From assembly GCF_900156625.1 (NCBI RefSeq), contig NZ_FTOB01000002.1:180275-244274 (forward strand): a stretch of 64,000 bases of DNA. The letters run 5' to 3'. Numbering within the stretch: position 1 is the stretch's first letter; each line of letters begins with the position of its first letter. Both the position numbers and the translations under genes were made by a program. Positions 49,153-59,000 of the stretch are shown here, one piece after another. The notes beneath the pieces were generated by a model. It searched no databases, was not told the origin of the DNA, and worked only from the letters and a program-made list of their open reading frames with translations. This DNA is from Zobellia uliginosa (GTDB taxonomy: Bacteria > Bacteroidota > Bacteroidia > Flavobacteriales > Flavobacteriaceae).

Positions 49153-52100
49153 ATGAAAGAAGGATTAGCAGGTAAAATTGCCAAAATGTTCATAGGCAGC
49201 AAGTTGACAGTACTGTTGATGATTGTGTTTATGGTCATTGGGGTGTACAGTTCGTTTTTGATTCCGAGGGAAGAGGAACCCCAGATAGACGTGCCTATGG
49301 CCGATATTTTTGTGGGCTACCCCGGGGCGAGTCCCACTGAGGTGGAAAGCCGGGTGACCAAGCCCTTGGAGAAACTGATCTCGAACATTAAGGGGGTAGA
49401 GTATGTGTATTCGACCTCGATGAAGGAACAGGGCATGGTGATCGTACAGTTTTACGTGGGCGAGGATATTGAACGCTCCTTCGTAAAACTCTACAACGAG
49501 ATCAACAAGCATATGGATATTATGCCGCAAGGCGTAACCTTTCCGCTGGTAAAGACCCGGGCCATTGACGATGTGCCCATGTTGGGACTCACCCTGTGGA
49601 GCGAAAATTACGACGGTTACCAACTTAGCCAGATGGCGCAGGAACTGGAGAGCGAGATCAAGAAGGTGAACGATGTGGCCGTAACCCATAAAATCGGGAA
49701 TCAAGACCGTCAATTGCGGGTGGTTTTAGACAAGGATAAACTGGCGGCCAGTGGATTGGACTTCTTATCGGTCTCTGAAATGATCAAGGCCAACAACGCC
49801 CAGTTGAGTTCGGGCAGTTTTGATAAGAACGATACCGAGTTTTTGGTGAATACCGGTAATTTTTTGGCATCGGTGGACGATGTGGAAAACTTGGTGGTGG
49901 GCGTACAGCAGAACCGCCCCATTTATTTGAAGCAGATCGCTAGTATTGTAGACGGACCTGAAATTCCACAGAGTTACGTGTCCCTCGGTTTTGGACAGGG
50001 AAGCGATAAGGTGGCGGATCATAGATCGGAGTACCCTGCGGTTACCATTTCGGTAGCAAAGCGAAAGGGGGCCGATGCCATGAAAATTGCCGATATCGTA
50101 ATCGATAAGGTAGAGCACTTGCGGGCGGATTTGATTCCCGACGATGTTCATGTGGAAATTACCCGGAACTATGGTGAAACGGCTTCGCACAAGGTGTCGG
50201 AACTGTTGTTGCACCTTATCGGGTCTATCTTTGCCGTAACCCTAGTGGTGATGCTGGCCATGGGATGGCGAGGCGGACTGGTGGTGTTTTTATCGGTTCC
50301 GATAACCTTTGCCCTGACGCTGTTGAGCTATTACATGCTGGACTATACCCTGAACCGGATCACGCTTTTTGCCCTGGTCTTTGTTACGGGTATCGTGGTG
50401 GACGACTCCATCATCATCGCCGAGAACATGCACCGGCATTTTAAGATGAAGCGCCTGCCTTTTAAACAGGCGGCATTATACGCCATTAACGAGGTGGGGA
50501 ACCCTACCATTTTGGCGACCTTTACCGTAATCGCCTCGGTATTGCCCATGGCCTTCGTATCGGGGTTAATGGGACCTTATATGGCACCGATGCCCATTGG
50601 GGCCTCTATCGCCATGATCCTATCCTTGTTCGTAGCCTTGACCATTACCCCGTATTTGGGCTATGTGTTCTTACGTGAAAAGGACAAGAAGAAAGGTGCG
50701 GAGGAGAAAAAGGAAAAGCCCTTGGAGGAAACTTTGATCTACAGGCTTTACAACAAATTTGAACGCCCCTTGATCGAAAGCAAGGGAAAACGTTGGATGT
50801 TTTTGGGCTTGACCTTCTTATTGCTCATGGCCTCCATGGCCTTGTTCTTTACGAAGTCCGTTGCCGTAAAAATGCTGCCCTTCGATAACAAGAACGAGTT
50901 TCAGGTGGTAATCGATATGCCCGAGGGTACGACCCTTGAGCGTACGGGAGTGGTAGCCCAGGAAATAGCACAGTACCTGTCTACCCGCCCCGAGGTGGTG
51001 AACTATCAAAATTACGTGGGTACCTCGGCACCCATAACCTTTAACGGCCTGGTACGCCATTACGACCTTCGCGGTGGTAGCAATATGGCCGATATTCAGG
51101 TGAACCTGATCGATAAGGGCGAACGTTCGGCCCAGAGCCACGATATCGCAAAACTGCTGCGCCCCGATATTCAAAAGATAGCGGCCAAGTACAATGCCAA
51201 TGTAAAGTTGGTGGAAGTACCGCCCGGACCCCCAGTACTTTCTACGATCGTAGCCGAGGTCTACGGACCGGATTACGGGGAACAGATGCGGATCGCCAAC
51301 AGCGTTCAGAATATCTTGAAGGCTACCGACGATGTTGTGGATGTCGATTGGATGGTGGAAGCCGACCAGACCGAATATCAATTCGAGATCGACAAGGAAA
51401 AGGCCATGCTCTACGGGGTGGCGCCCCAGCAAATTGCCTACACCATGAACATGGCCTTGTCGAACAGGGCCATTACCAACCTCTATGACGAGGACGCGAG
51501 TACGCAAATAGGACTGGTATTGGCTTTGGATGAAAAGGAGAAATCGACCATTTCGGATATTGCCCAATTAAAAGTGACCTCGAAACAGGGCAACATGGTT
51601 TCGATATCGGATTTGGTAGACATTAAGGAAACGACAAGTGCCAAGAGTATTTACCGTAAAAACCAAAAACGCGTGGTGTACGTACTGGCCGATATGGCCG
51701 GGGAATTGGAGAGTCCCGCCTACGCCATTCTGGGGATGGAGGAAAAGCTAAAGGAAATCGCCCTGCCCCAAGGGTATACCATTAACGAAATGTATTTGGG
51801 CCAGCCCGATTTTGAGGATGACTATACCGTAAAATGGGACGGTGAATGGCAGATTACCTTAGAGGTGTTCCGCGATTTGAGCATTGCCTTTATGGGGGCC
51901 ATTATCTTGATCTACATCTTAATCGTAGGATGGTTCCAGAACTTTAAGGCCCCCGTGGTCATGATGGTGGCCATACCGCTGTCATTGATCGGTATTGTTT
52001 TGGGTCACTGGATCATGGGAGCCTTCTTTACCGCTACCTCTTTTATTGGTATGATCGCCTTGGCGGGTATTATGGTGCGTAACTCGGTATTGCTTATCGA

Positions 52101-52389
52101 CTTTATCAACCTGCGTTTGGCGGAGGGCGTCCCCTTAAAGCAAGCGGCCATAGAAGCCGGTGCCGTACGTACCACCCCCATATTGTTGACCGCGGGAACC
52201 GTTGTGATCGGTGCCTTCGTGATCTTGTTCGACCCTATTTTTCAAGGTCTGGCGATTTCCTTGATGGGCGGAACCATCGTATCTACCGTACTCACCTTGT
52301 TGGTAGTGCCCTTGGTATATTTTATGATAGAGCGCAAGAACTATCCCGAAACGGGAAGTGAGGAAATAGCAAGTAAGATCGAAGACTAA
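49153..52389 (+). CDS. RND-family efflux pump, inner-membrane permease
   Basis: A 1078-residue, 12-helix RND transporter. The N-terminus (FIGSKLTVLLMIVFMVIGVYS) is followed by the first large periplasmic loop (PGASPTEVESRVTKPLEKLIS). The central transmembrane block has GIVVDDSIIIAEN (Asp-Asp of the proton relay). A second periplasmic loop and transmembrane block (IALAGIMVRNSVLLIDFIN) follow. It resembles the HAE-1/CzcA-type superfamily, but the metal-specific residues were not checked. It exports substrate using proton motive force through the adaptor and TolC genes upstream. Substrate unknown; sharing an operator with an SQR-like gene suggests a reactive sulfur or metal stress role. Confidence 0.95.
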   Translation: MKEGLAGKIAKMFIGSKLTVLLMIVFMVIGVYSSFLIPREEEPQIDVPMADIFVGYPGASPTEVESRVTKPLEKLISNIKGVEYVYSTSMKEQGMVIVQFYVGEDIERSFVKLYNEINKHMDIMPQGVTFPLVKTRAIDDVPMLGLTLWSENYDGYQLSQMAQELESEIKKVNDVAVTHKIGNQDRQLRVVLDKDKLAASGLDFLSVSEMIKANNAQLSSGSFDKNDTEFLVNTGNFLASVDDVENLVVGVQQNRPIYLKQIASIVDGPEIPQSYVSLGFGQGSDKVADHRSEYPAVTISVAKRKGADAMKIADIVIDKVEHLRADLIPDDVHVEITRNYGETASHKVSELLLHLIGSIFAVTLVVMLAMGWRGGLVVFLSVPITFALTLLSYYMLDYTLNRITLFALVFVTGIVVDDSIIIAENMHRHFKMKRLPFKQAALYAINEVGNPTILATFTVIASVLPMAFVSGLMGPYMAPMPIGASIAMILSLFVALTITPYLGYVFLREKDKKKGAEEKKEKPLEETLIYRLYNKFERPLIESKGKRWMFLGLTFLLLMASMALFFTKSVAVKMLPFDNKNEFQVVIDMPEGTTLERTGVVAQEIAQYLSTRPEVVNYQNYVGTSAPITFNGLVRHYDLRGGSNMADIQVNLIDKGERSAQSHDIAKLLRPDIQKIAAKYNANVKLVEVPPGPPVLSTIVAEVYGPDYGEQMRIANSVQNILKATDDVVDVDWMVEADQTEYQFEIDKEKAMLYGVAPQQIAYTMNMALSNRAITNLYDEDASTQIGLVLALDEKEKSTISDIAQLKVTSKQGNMVSISDLVDIKETTSAKSIYRKNQKRVVYVLADMAGELESPAYAILGMEEKLKEIALPQGYTINEMYLGQPDFEDDYTVKWDGEWQITLEVFRDLSIAFMGAIILIYILIVGWFQNFKAPVVMMVAIPLSLIGIVLGHWIMGAFFTATSFIGMIALAGIMVRNSVLLIDFINLRLAEGVPLKQAAIEAGAVRTTPILLTAGTVVIGAFVILFDPIFQGLAISLMGGTIVSTVLTLLVVPLVYFMIERKNYPETGSEEIASKIED

Positions 52390-52400
52390 AAAAAGAAAAA

Positions 52401-52706
52401 ATGAAACTACTGATCGTAACCGTTGTAGAAGAATTCGAAAAGGAAATTCTGCGACTCTTTAAAAAAGCGAATATCGAGAATTATAGCGGCTCCGATATTG
52501 ATGGATATAAAAATGGGGCCTCTATGCTGCGTACCGCAAGCTGGTTCCCCAGTGAAAAAGGGGGAGTGGAGTCGAGCATGTTCTTCTCCTTTACCGAGGA
52601 GGAAAAGATCGATGCCCTGTTCGAACTTATCGAAGCATTCAATCAAAACCTGGATACCAATAACCCCATAAAGGCGGTTGTGGTTCCTATTGAAAGATCT
52701 ATTTAA
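52401..52706 (+). CDS. PII-like small protein of the RND operon
   Basis: A 101-residue cytoplasmic protein that starts 11 bases after the pump gene. Its pattern (MKLLIVTVVEEFEKEILRLFKKANIENYS, then beta strands and a C-terminal KAVVVPIERSI) resembles the GlnB/PII-like ferredoxin fold found in DUF3240-type proteins encoded beside RND efflux genes. No T-loop Tyr/Lys signature of classical GlnB is evident. Probably a sensor or regulator of the pump; weak sequence support. Confidence 0.55.
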   Translation: MKLLIVTVVEEFEKEILRLFKKANIENYSGSDIDGYKNGASMLRTASWFPSEKGGVESSMFFSFTEEEKIDALFELIEAFNQNLDTNNPIKAVVVPIERSI

Positions 52707-52724
52707 TCATTAAAACGTATCGCA

Positions 52725-52931
52725 ATGTTAAACACATATTTTAGGGTAATTGTAGGGACCATGGTCTTGCTAAGTGTGGCCTTGGCCGTGTATGTAAATA
52801 TCAACTGGTTATGGTTTACCGTTTTTATAGGGGTGAACATGATACAATCGGCCTTTACAAAGTGGTGCCTGCTAGAGGTTATACTCATGAAATTGGGCAT
52901 CAAAAAAGAAGGAAAGGGTTGTAAGGTATAA
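52725..52931 (+). CDS. DUF2892-like two-helix membrane protein
   Basis: A 68-residue membrane protein with two hydrophobic helices (YFRVIVGTMVLLSVALAVYV; WLWFTVFIGVNMIQSAF) and a central TKWC segment. This is the DUF2892/YgaP C-terminal type, often fused or adjacent to rhodanese domains in sulfur-related operons. It is the last gene of the RND operon and precedes a terminator. The Cys in TKWC fits a sulfur-handling role, in line with the SQR-like operon upstream. Confidence 0.75.
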   Translation: MLNTYFRVIVGTMVLLSVALAVYVNINWLWFTVFIGVNMIQSAFTKWCLLEVILMKLGIKKEGKGCKV

Positions 52932-52965
52932 GCACTTCCTAGTTTTGGCAGAGGCCAAAATAAAC

Positions 52966-52998
52966 AAGTCCCGTCACACCTAGCGTATGACGGGACTT
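52966..52998. terminator. Bidirectional intrinsic terminator
   Basis: AAGTCCCGTCA (52966-52976) pairs with TGACGGGACTT (52988-52998), a perfect 11-bp stem with an 11-base loop and T-rich ends. It closes the RND operon and the convergent TonB receptor gene. Confidence 0.92.
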
Positions 52999-53017
52999 TT
53001 GGTTTGTGGGATTTCGC

Positions 53018-55315
53018 TTAAAATTTGTACTGCACAAAGGCCGATAGGTTTCTCCCAGGGTCATTGATGGGTACACTGCCAAAATCCGCCTGGTTGTTAA
53101 AGGCGAAGTTCAAGTGGTTGTGGTAGGTGGTATCGAAAACATTTAAGGCGGCGACCCCAATGGTTATATTTTTAAAGGGAATGACCCCAAGGCGGATATC
53201 CAGGATATTGTAGCCATCCGTTTCGGTTTCCCCAAAGGACGAAGCAATGTTGTCTTGTTTTGAGGTTAAGGTATAATTGGCCTTGGCCCAGAATTTTTCC
53301 TTCTCAAAGCCGAGTTTGAAGCGAGTGGTCAAAGGCGGTACCAAGGGAAGGGATTCGCCCAGGTCTTTGTTCTTGGCATAGACATAGGACAGCTCGGTAG
53401 TAAAATTGAAATCAGTTAGAAAGTCAATACCGGCGTTCAGTTCGAACCCGGTTTTATAGGCATCGTTTAAATTCCGAAAGACCTTGACGCTTGTGGGTTC
53501 TTGCATGGGCATAAACTTCCGGCTTTGGCTGGGGTCGATAAGGGCTACAATGTAGTTTTCATAGAAGGAATAGTAGAAGGAGCTACCGTAGGTGAATTGA
53601 TCCCATCCCTTGCCTTCCAAAGGAATTTTTCCTTTAAAACCGACTTCAAATTGATTGTTGACCTCCGCATCGAGATTGGGGTTGCCCACGTATTCATAGG
53701 CGTCTTGTCCCACACTGAAGTGGTTGATAAATCGTTCGACCATATTGGCGGAACGTACCCCTCTTCCGTAGGCCACTTCCATTAAAAACTGACTTGAAAG
53801 GGCGTATTTTACAGATGCCGTACCGCTGATGTTGTGTTCGCTGCGTTGGTCCAGGTCGGTGTACAGCGCGGCAAAATCGGCTTCGGGATCTTTGGTTTCC
53901 GATACGACCCCGTCATAGCGCAAACCTGCGGTTACAATGGTCTTAGGGCCCATGGCGTATTTCCCTTCTAGGAATACCCCAAAATCGTTGATATAGGAAT
54001 CTTGCCAAACCTTATCGGTAAATTCCATGGGCGTGGCCAAGGGGCCCATAGCATTTCGTTTTACCAATCTGGTACGTTGGCCGTCCCTGGCAATATGGAG
54101 CAAGTCGACCCCGGTGAAGAGGTTCAGGTTTTCCATAGGTTTGAGTTCCAATTCTACCTTTCCCCCGGCGGTAACCGCATCTACGGCGGAAACGGCATCG
54201 ACCATCATAAAAGTGGGGCGTTGGGCATTGGTCATCAAGTGGTCGACATAGCTGTAATAGGCCTTGGCGTCCAATGCCTTGATAAGGCCGTTGCGGCCGT
54301 TCAGGGTATAATCCAAGGAAAAGACGGAGCTATTGTCCTTTTCCGTATCCATGGGGAGTCCGGCATGCAACACGTCCCTTCCGTACGATTGCCGCCAATG
54401 GGCCTGTAGGCGTTGGTTTTCGGTAAAGTTATAGCCGAGGCGTAGGCCGTAATCCAAGCTGCGGAAAGAGGAGGGAATCTCAACGCCGTCGCCGTCCTCA
54501 TAGTTGCCAAAATCCCTAAAGCCAAGGTTTCCTACTACGTCGTACTTTTCCGTGGCCTGTTGTACGCGGGCCATAGAGACCAATGAATTGCCATTACTTT
54601 CATAGCCCCCTTGAACACTTCCGCTCAGGCCATAGTCATCGACCCCGGGTTTTTGGGTGACCAAATTTACGATACCACCAAAGGTGGCACCATAGCGAAC
54701 GGTATAAGGGCCCTTAATGATCTCAATTTTTTCTATCTCTTCGGGAATGACGTGGGTGGTAATGGGATCCATGCGGTTGGGACAGGCGTGCATGGCCTTG
54801 GTGCCGCCGTCAAACTGTACGTTGAGCTGTTCGTACTGCGAAGCCCTGAACGAAGGGTCGATGGCATAATTGCCCCGTTTGATGAGGGAAAAGCCGTTGA
54901 GGTCGTTAAAGAGGTCAGCCACATTTCTGGGCTGTACTATTTTCTTGACATAGTCGTTGGTAACTACCGCAAATACAGGGTCGATCTTGGCGTTCCCGGT
55001 TACCATTACCCCATTTACCTCAATGGGCGCCTCTTGCAAGAGGAATCGGGTGGTGGTTTCAGACGGCCTAATAAACTGTTCTATGGGCCTGTAACCCATA
55101 TAGGAAATGGTGAGGGTCGTTCCTTCTTCGGGAATGGAAAGTTGAAAATTTCCAACCGCATCGGTGTAGGTAGCCTTGCCGTGCCGTGGTATGACGTGTG
55201 CTTCTGGGAGGGGACTGTTATTTTGGCTATCCCATACCGTTCCGCTGAAATTTTGGGCCATGCTGAACTGCCCAATGGAAAACAATAGGGATACCAATAG
55301 ATATTTAAAATCCAT
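53018..55315 (-). CDS. TonB-dependent receptor, OprC/NosA-like (copper)
   Basis: A 765-residue outer-membrane receptor. A signal peptide (cleavage near FSMAQ) is followed by a carboxypeptidase-regulatory-like domain (SGTVWDSQNNSPLPEAHV), the plug (QFDGGTKAMHACPNRMDPIT, IEKIEIIKGPYTVRYG) and a 22-strand-type barrel ending NLSAFVQYKF. In the plug, C178-P-N-R-M182 forms the CxxxM motif, with His176 beside it. OprC of Pseudomonas uses CxxxM together with an HxM motif to bind copper, and the ACPNxMDP context is typical of OprC/NosA. Copper import is thus the best guess. The small protein gene upstream (55393-55815) probably belongs to the same transcript. Confidence 0.85.
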   Translation of the reverse strand: MDFKYLLVSLLFSIGQFSMAQNFSGTVWDSQNNSPLPEAHVIPRHGKATYTDAVGNFQLSIPEEGTTLTISYMGYRPIEQFIRPSETTTRFLLQEAPIEVNGVMVTGNAKIDPVFAVVTNDYVKKIVQPRNVADLFNDLNGFSLIKRGNYAIDPSFRASQYEQLNVQFDGGTKAMHACPNRMDPITTHVIPEEIEKIEIIKGPYTVRYGATFGGIVNLVTQKPGVDDYGLSGSVQGGYESNGNSLVSMARVQQATEKYDVVGNLGFRDFGNYEDGDGVEIPSSFRSLDYGLRLGYNFTENQRLQAHWRQSYGRDVLHAGLPMDTEKDNSSVFSLDYTLNGRNGLIKALDAKAYYSYVDHLMTNAQRPTFMMVDAVSAVDAVTAGGKVELELKPMENLNLFTGVDLLHIARDGQRTRLVKRNAMGPLATPMEFTDKVWQDSYINDFGVFLEGKYAMGPKTIVTAGLRYDGVVSETKDPEADFAALYTDLDQRSEHNISGTASVKYALSSQFLMEVAYGRGVRSANMVERFINHFSVGQDAYEYVGNPNLDAEVNNQFEVGFKGKIPLEGKGWDQFTYGSSFYYSFYENYIVALIDPSQSRKFMPMQEPTSVKVFRNLNDAYKTGFELNAGIDFLTDFNFTTELSYVYAKNKDLGESLPLVPPLTTRFKLGFEKEKFWAKANYTLTSKQDNIASSFGETETDGYNILDIRLGVIPFKNITIGVAALNVFDTTYHNHLNFAFNNQADFGSVPINDPGRNLSAFVQYKF

Positions 55316-55392
55316 AGTTTAATGCTTTAAAATGATGTATAATGATGTTTTCGGAAGCCTTGAAGCCTCCGGAATAGGAGTGGGGTATCACT

Positions 55393-55815
55393 TTAGACCC
55401 TAGGCGGATGCTTGATGCGGTCCGTCAAACGAAAACGGTAGTTATCGGTATAGGCCACATCAAAGGAATGAGTAAGCGGGGTAAAGGGGAATTGGATCTC
55501 GGAAACAGTATGTAGAAAGAGTACCGTTTCGATTTTTAGGAAATCGAGGTTGATGCCATCGTTTTTGTCGTTTTCGCTGGCGATCATTTGGGAGAGTGCA
55601 CATTTTCCATCGCAGTGCAATTCCGGTTTATTCTTGTTTTCGCAAAGGGTTTCGATAAAATTTTCGGTGAACAGGGTATAGTAGCCTATGGTCCCTAGAA
55701 TCTTTAAGCTACCCGTCAGGGTTATGGCCAAGAATAGAAGCGATATGACAAGTTGAGATGGTTTCACTTGACAAAAGTAGGGGCAAGTTTTGGTTTGGAA
55801 AGTGACAAAAGTCAC
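55393..55815 (-). CDS. Small Cys-containing membrane protein upstream of the copper receptor
   Basis: Up to 140 residues. The ATG at 55815 gives a 17-residue polar lead before the hydrophobic segment LVISLLFLAITLTGSLK; a GTG at 55767 would start right before it and may be the true start. The motif LCENKNKPELHCDGKCALSQM holds three cysteines and His. It resembles the Cys-rich small proteins that often precede Bacteroidota copper or heavy-metal receptors. Position 77 bases upstream of the receptor gene, same strand, supports joint expression. Metal binding is inferred. Confidence 0.7.
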   Translation of the reverse strand: MTFVTFQTKTCPYFCQVKPSQLVISLLFLAITLTGSLKILGTIGYYTLFTENFIETLCENKNKPELHCDGKCALSQMIASENDKNDGINLDFLKIETVLFLHTVSEIQFPFTPLTHSFDVAYTDNYRFRLTDRIKHPPRV

Positions 55816-56055
55816 CTTCTGGCGCTATTTTTGAAAAAAATAGGATAAAAGAGTCCGATTTTAGGAAAAACACCATGAAGTTGTGGATAAGGCTTGGGTT
55901 TGGGCTTCCCGACTTCTTCTTGTCAAATACAACCATTTTATTGCCAAATACTAAAAATTAATGGCGATTTTACTGTGGTGCTAGCACATCTTTTCGTAGA
56001 TTTTGTCGGTTAACTAGAGAGGCCGTTTGCGGACCTATTAAAGTAAAATTCATAG

Positions 56056-59000
56056 ATGCCTATCACCAAACATATTTGTCTTTTCCTTTTCCTTATCTCC
56101 TTTACATTAGAGGCACAGTTCAATACCCTCAAATTCGAAAATTTTGAGACCCCTGAAGGCCTATCCAGTAGTACCTGTTCCGAAATATTTCAAGATAGGG
56201 AGGGCTTCCTCTGGTTTGGTACGATTGACGGACTCAATAGATACAATGGCTACGAATTTGAAATCTTTAGGTCGGTGCTAAACGATACGACCTCTATCAG
56301 TAACAATAGAATAAATACCATTACCGAAGATAAGTACGGAAAACTATGGGTGGGTACCAATAATGGCCTGAATGTTTATGATAAGGAAACCGGTAAGTTT
56401 ACCCTTATCGACCTTTATGGACCATTGTCTTTGTCGACCAGTCCGAGAAAGATCATAAACGATGTTGAGTACGATGAGGTAGGCAATGCCATTTGGGTGG
56501 CTACGGAAAATGGCGTGGTTAAAATAGACCTGACCGATGCCGATAACCTGCACCACGAAAAATTCTCATACTATTTAAACGACGCCACTAATGATAGGTC
56601 CATAGACTCCAATGGTGTTAATGCCATTGTAATGGGAAGGGAAGGCGAGTTGTGGATTACGACCGATGGCCAATACCTCAACAAGTACAACCGGTCTAAA
56701 GACGATTTTGACAAGGTCTTTATCGATAGCGGAAACCCGTATGAGCTCAACCATATTCCTAAAAGGGTGTTCATTGACGACGATGGGGATTTCCTGATAG
56801 GGAACGATATGTCGGATATGATATTTTGGATTCGAGAGAAAAATGAATTCCAACACCTTTCCTTGGCCGATTCCCATATTCCCGTAAGCAATATTTACCA
56901 AGATGATAAAGGTGTTTTCTGGTTGTCAACCGACGGCCATGGCATCTTTCTTTACAACAAGAAGAAGAAGGCCATAACCCAGCAGATAACGAACAACCTC
57001 TTTGACCCCTTCTCCTTGGCCAATGATAAGCCGTCTATTATATATGAAGACCGTGATGGCATTTTGTGGATCGGGAGTTATGATAAAGGGGTGAGCAAAT
57101 TAGATCCTTCAAAATACTCTTTCGGTCATTATTACTACCAACCCAATGAGGCGAACGGACTAAGTGAGAAAATCGTACAGTCGGTTTTACAAGATTCCAA
57201 GGGACGGATATGGCTCGGGGCTTATAATGGGGGACTCGACCTGTTCGATGAAAAAAATGAGTCGTATCGGCATTACGGAAACGTACCGGGCGATGAAGGG
57301 TCGCTTTCTTCAACCAAGATTTTGTACACCTTCGAGTCTTCCGATGGCAAAATATGGATCTGTACCCTAGATGGGGGGCTCAATAGTTTTGATCCCGAAA
57401 AAGAGATCTTTACGCGCTACGAGCATAATGTGTTCGACCCGAAATCAATAGACCAAAATTCGGTATGGGCAGGCCTTGAAGATTTTGAAAAAAGAATATG
57501 GATCGGTCTGCGTACCGAAGGCCTCAACCTGTTGGATCCCAAAACGGGTACGTTTTACAAGTACAAGAATACGGCCCTAAAAGACATTGGGTTGACGAGC
57601 AATATTGTCTTGTATTTGTATGTCGATTCCAAAAAACGCTTGTTGATCGGAACAACACTTGGCCTGAACGTAGTAGCGCTCGACAAACTTAAAGAATTTG
57701 CACCCGAGGAAATTGATTTTGAAAGGGTCAATGAAGATGGCGTAGAGGGCAATAGGATCAACTACATTACCGAAGACCACAAGGGCCATATTTGGTTGGG
57801 CACTGACTCGGGCATCTTTGTCCTTGATGATACCTTGAAACGGATAAAATCGTATTCTTCGCTTGACGGACTCCCCAATAATCTGGTGGTAGGCCTTGAG
57901 GAAGACGATAATCACAATTTTTGGATTACCTCTAAAAGTGGACTTTCATTCCTAAATCCTGAAACCGATGAGATTAGAAATTTCAACGTGCACGACGGAC
58001 TTCAAGGTTCGGAGTTCCAGACCAAGTCGATCGATAAGACCAAAGACGGTAGAATATTGGCAGGAGGGATCAATGGCTTCAATATCTTCCATCCCGAAAA
58101 TATAAAGCTTCCAGCCGATGTAAAGCTAAATCCACTGATCACGAGTTTTAAGCTCAACAACAAAAAGGTGGTCAAGGGCGATTCCATAAACGGGCGGGTC
58201 TTGATCAACAGTGCTTTGGATTCTATAGGGAACATCACGCTCAAATACGATGAAAACTACATCTCTTTTGAATTTGTAGCCCTGTATTTTGAAAATCCGG
58301 AACAAGTGCAATACGCGTATAAGATGCACGGGCTTGACGACGATTTTGTCAATATTGGCAATAACAGGGTGGTGAACCATTCCAACCTACAACCCGGTAA
58401 TTATGTCTTTGAGGTCAAGGCCTCGGTCGACGGCAAATGGGAGAATGCCGGTTCGGCCAAATTGAACATAGAGATCCTACCGCCTTTTTGGAAAACGTGG
58501 TGGATGTATCTCATTTATGCCATTGCCGGTGGTCTACTCATTTGGGCCATAATGCACTATTACACCCAAAAGGTGAGGGAAGACCAAAAGCACGAACTGG
58601 ATCAAATGAAACTACAGTTTTTTGTAAACGTTTCCCATGAGTTCAGAACGCCATTGACCTTAATCTTGAATCCGGTAGACAAAATACTTTCGAGCATTAA
58701 TGAATCAAGTCCAATGATGAACTCGGCACAGACGATCCAACGTAGCGCCAGAAGGCTATTACATTTGGTGAACCAGCTCTTGGATTACAGGAAGATGGAC
58801 GTGGGTATGATGCCGCTTCAGCTCGAGAAAGGAAATATCGTTGCGTTCTGCGAAGATATTTTTATGCTTTTTAAAGACCTGGCCGACCAGAAAGACCTGA
58901 CCTATACTTTTACTTCCGATTCAAAGAATATACAGGCCCATTTTGATTTGGACAAGGTGGAAAAAATCATCACAAACCTCATTTCCAACGCCATTAAGTT

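Noticed and set aside
50818-51567. Long minus-strand ORF within the RND pump gene (249 aa)
   Set aside because: It is antisense to a clearly conserved RND coding region, and its His/Gly/Tyr-rich composition is typical of antisense translation.
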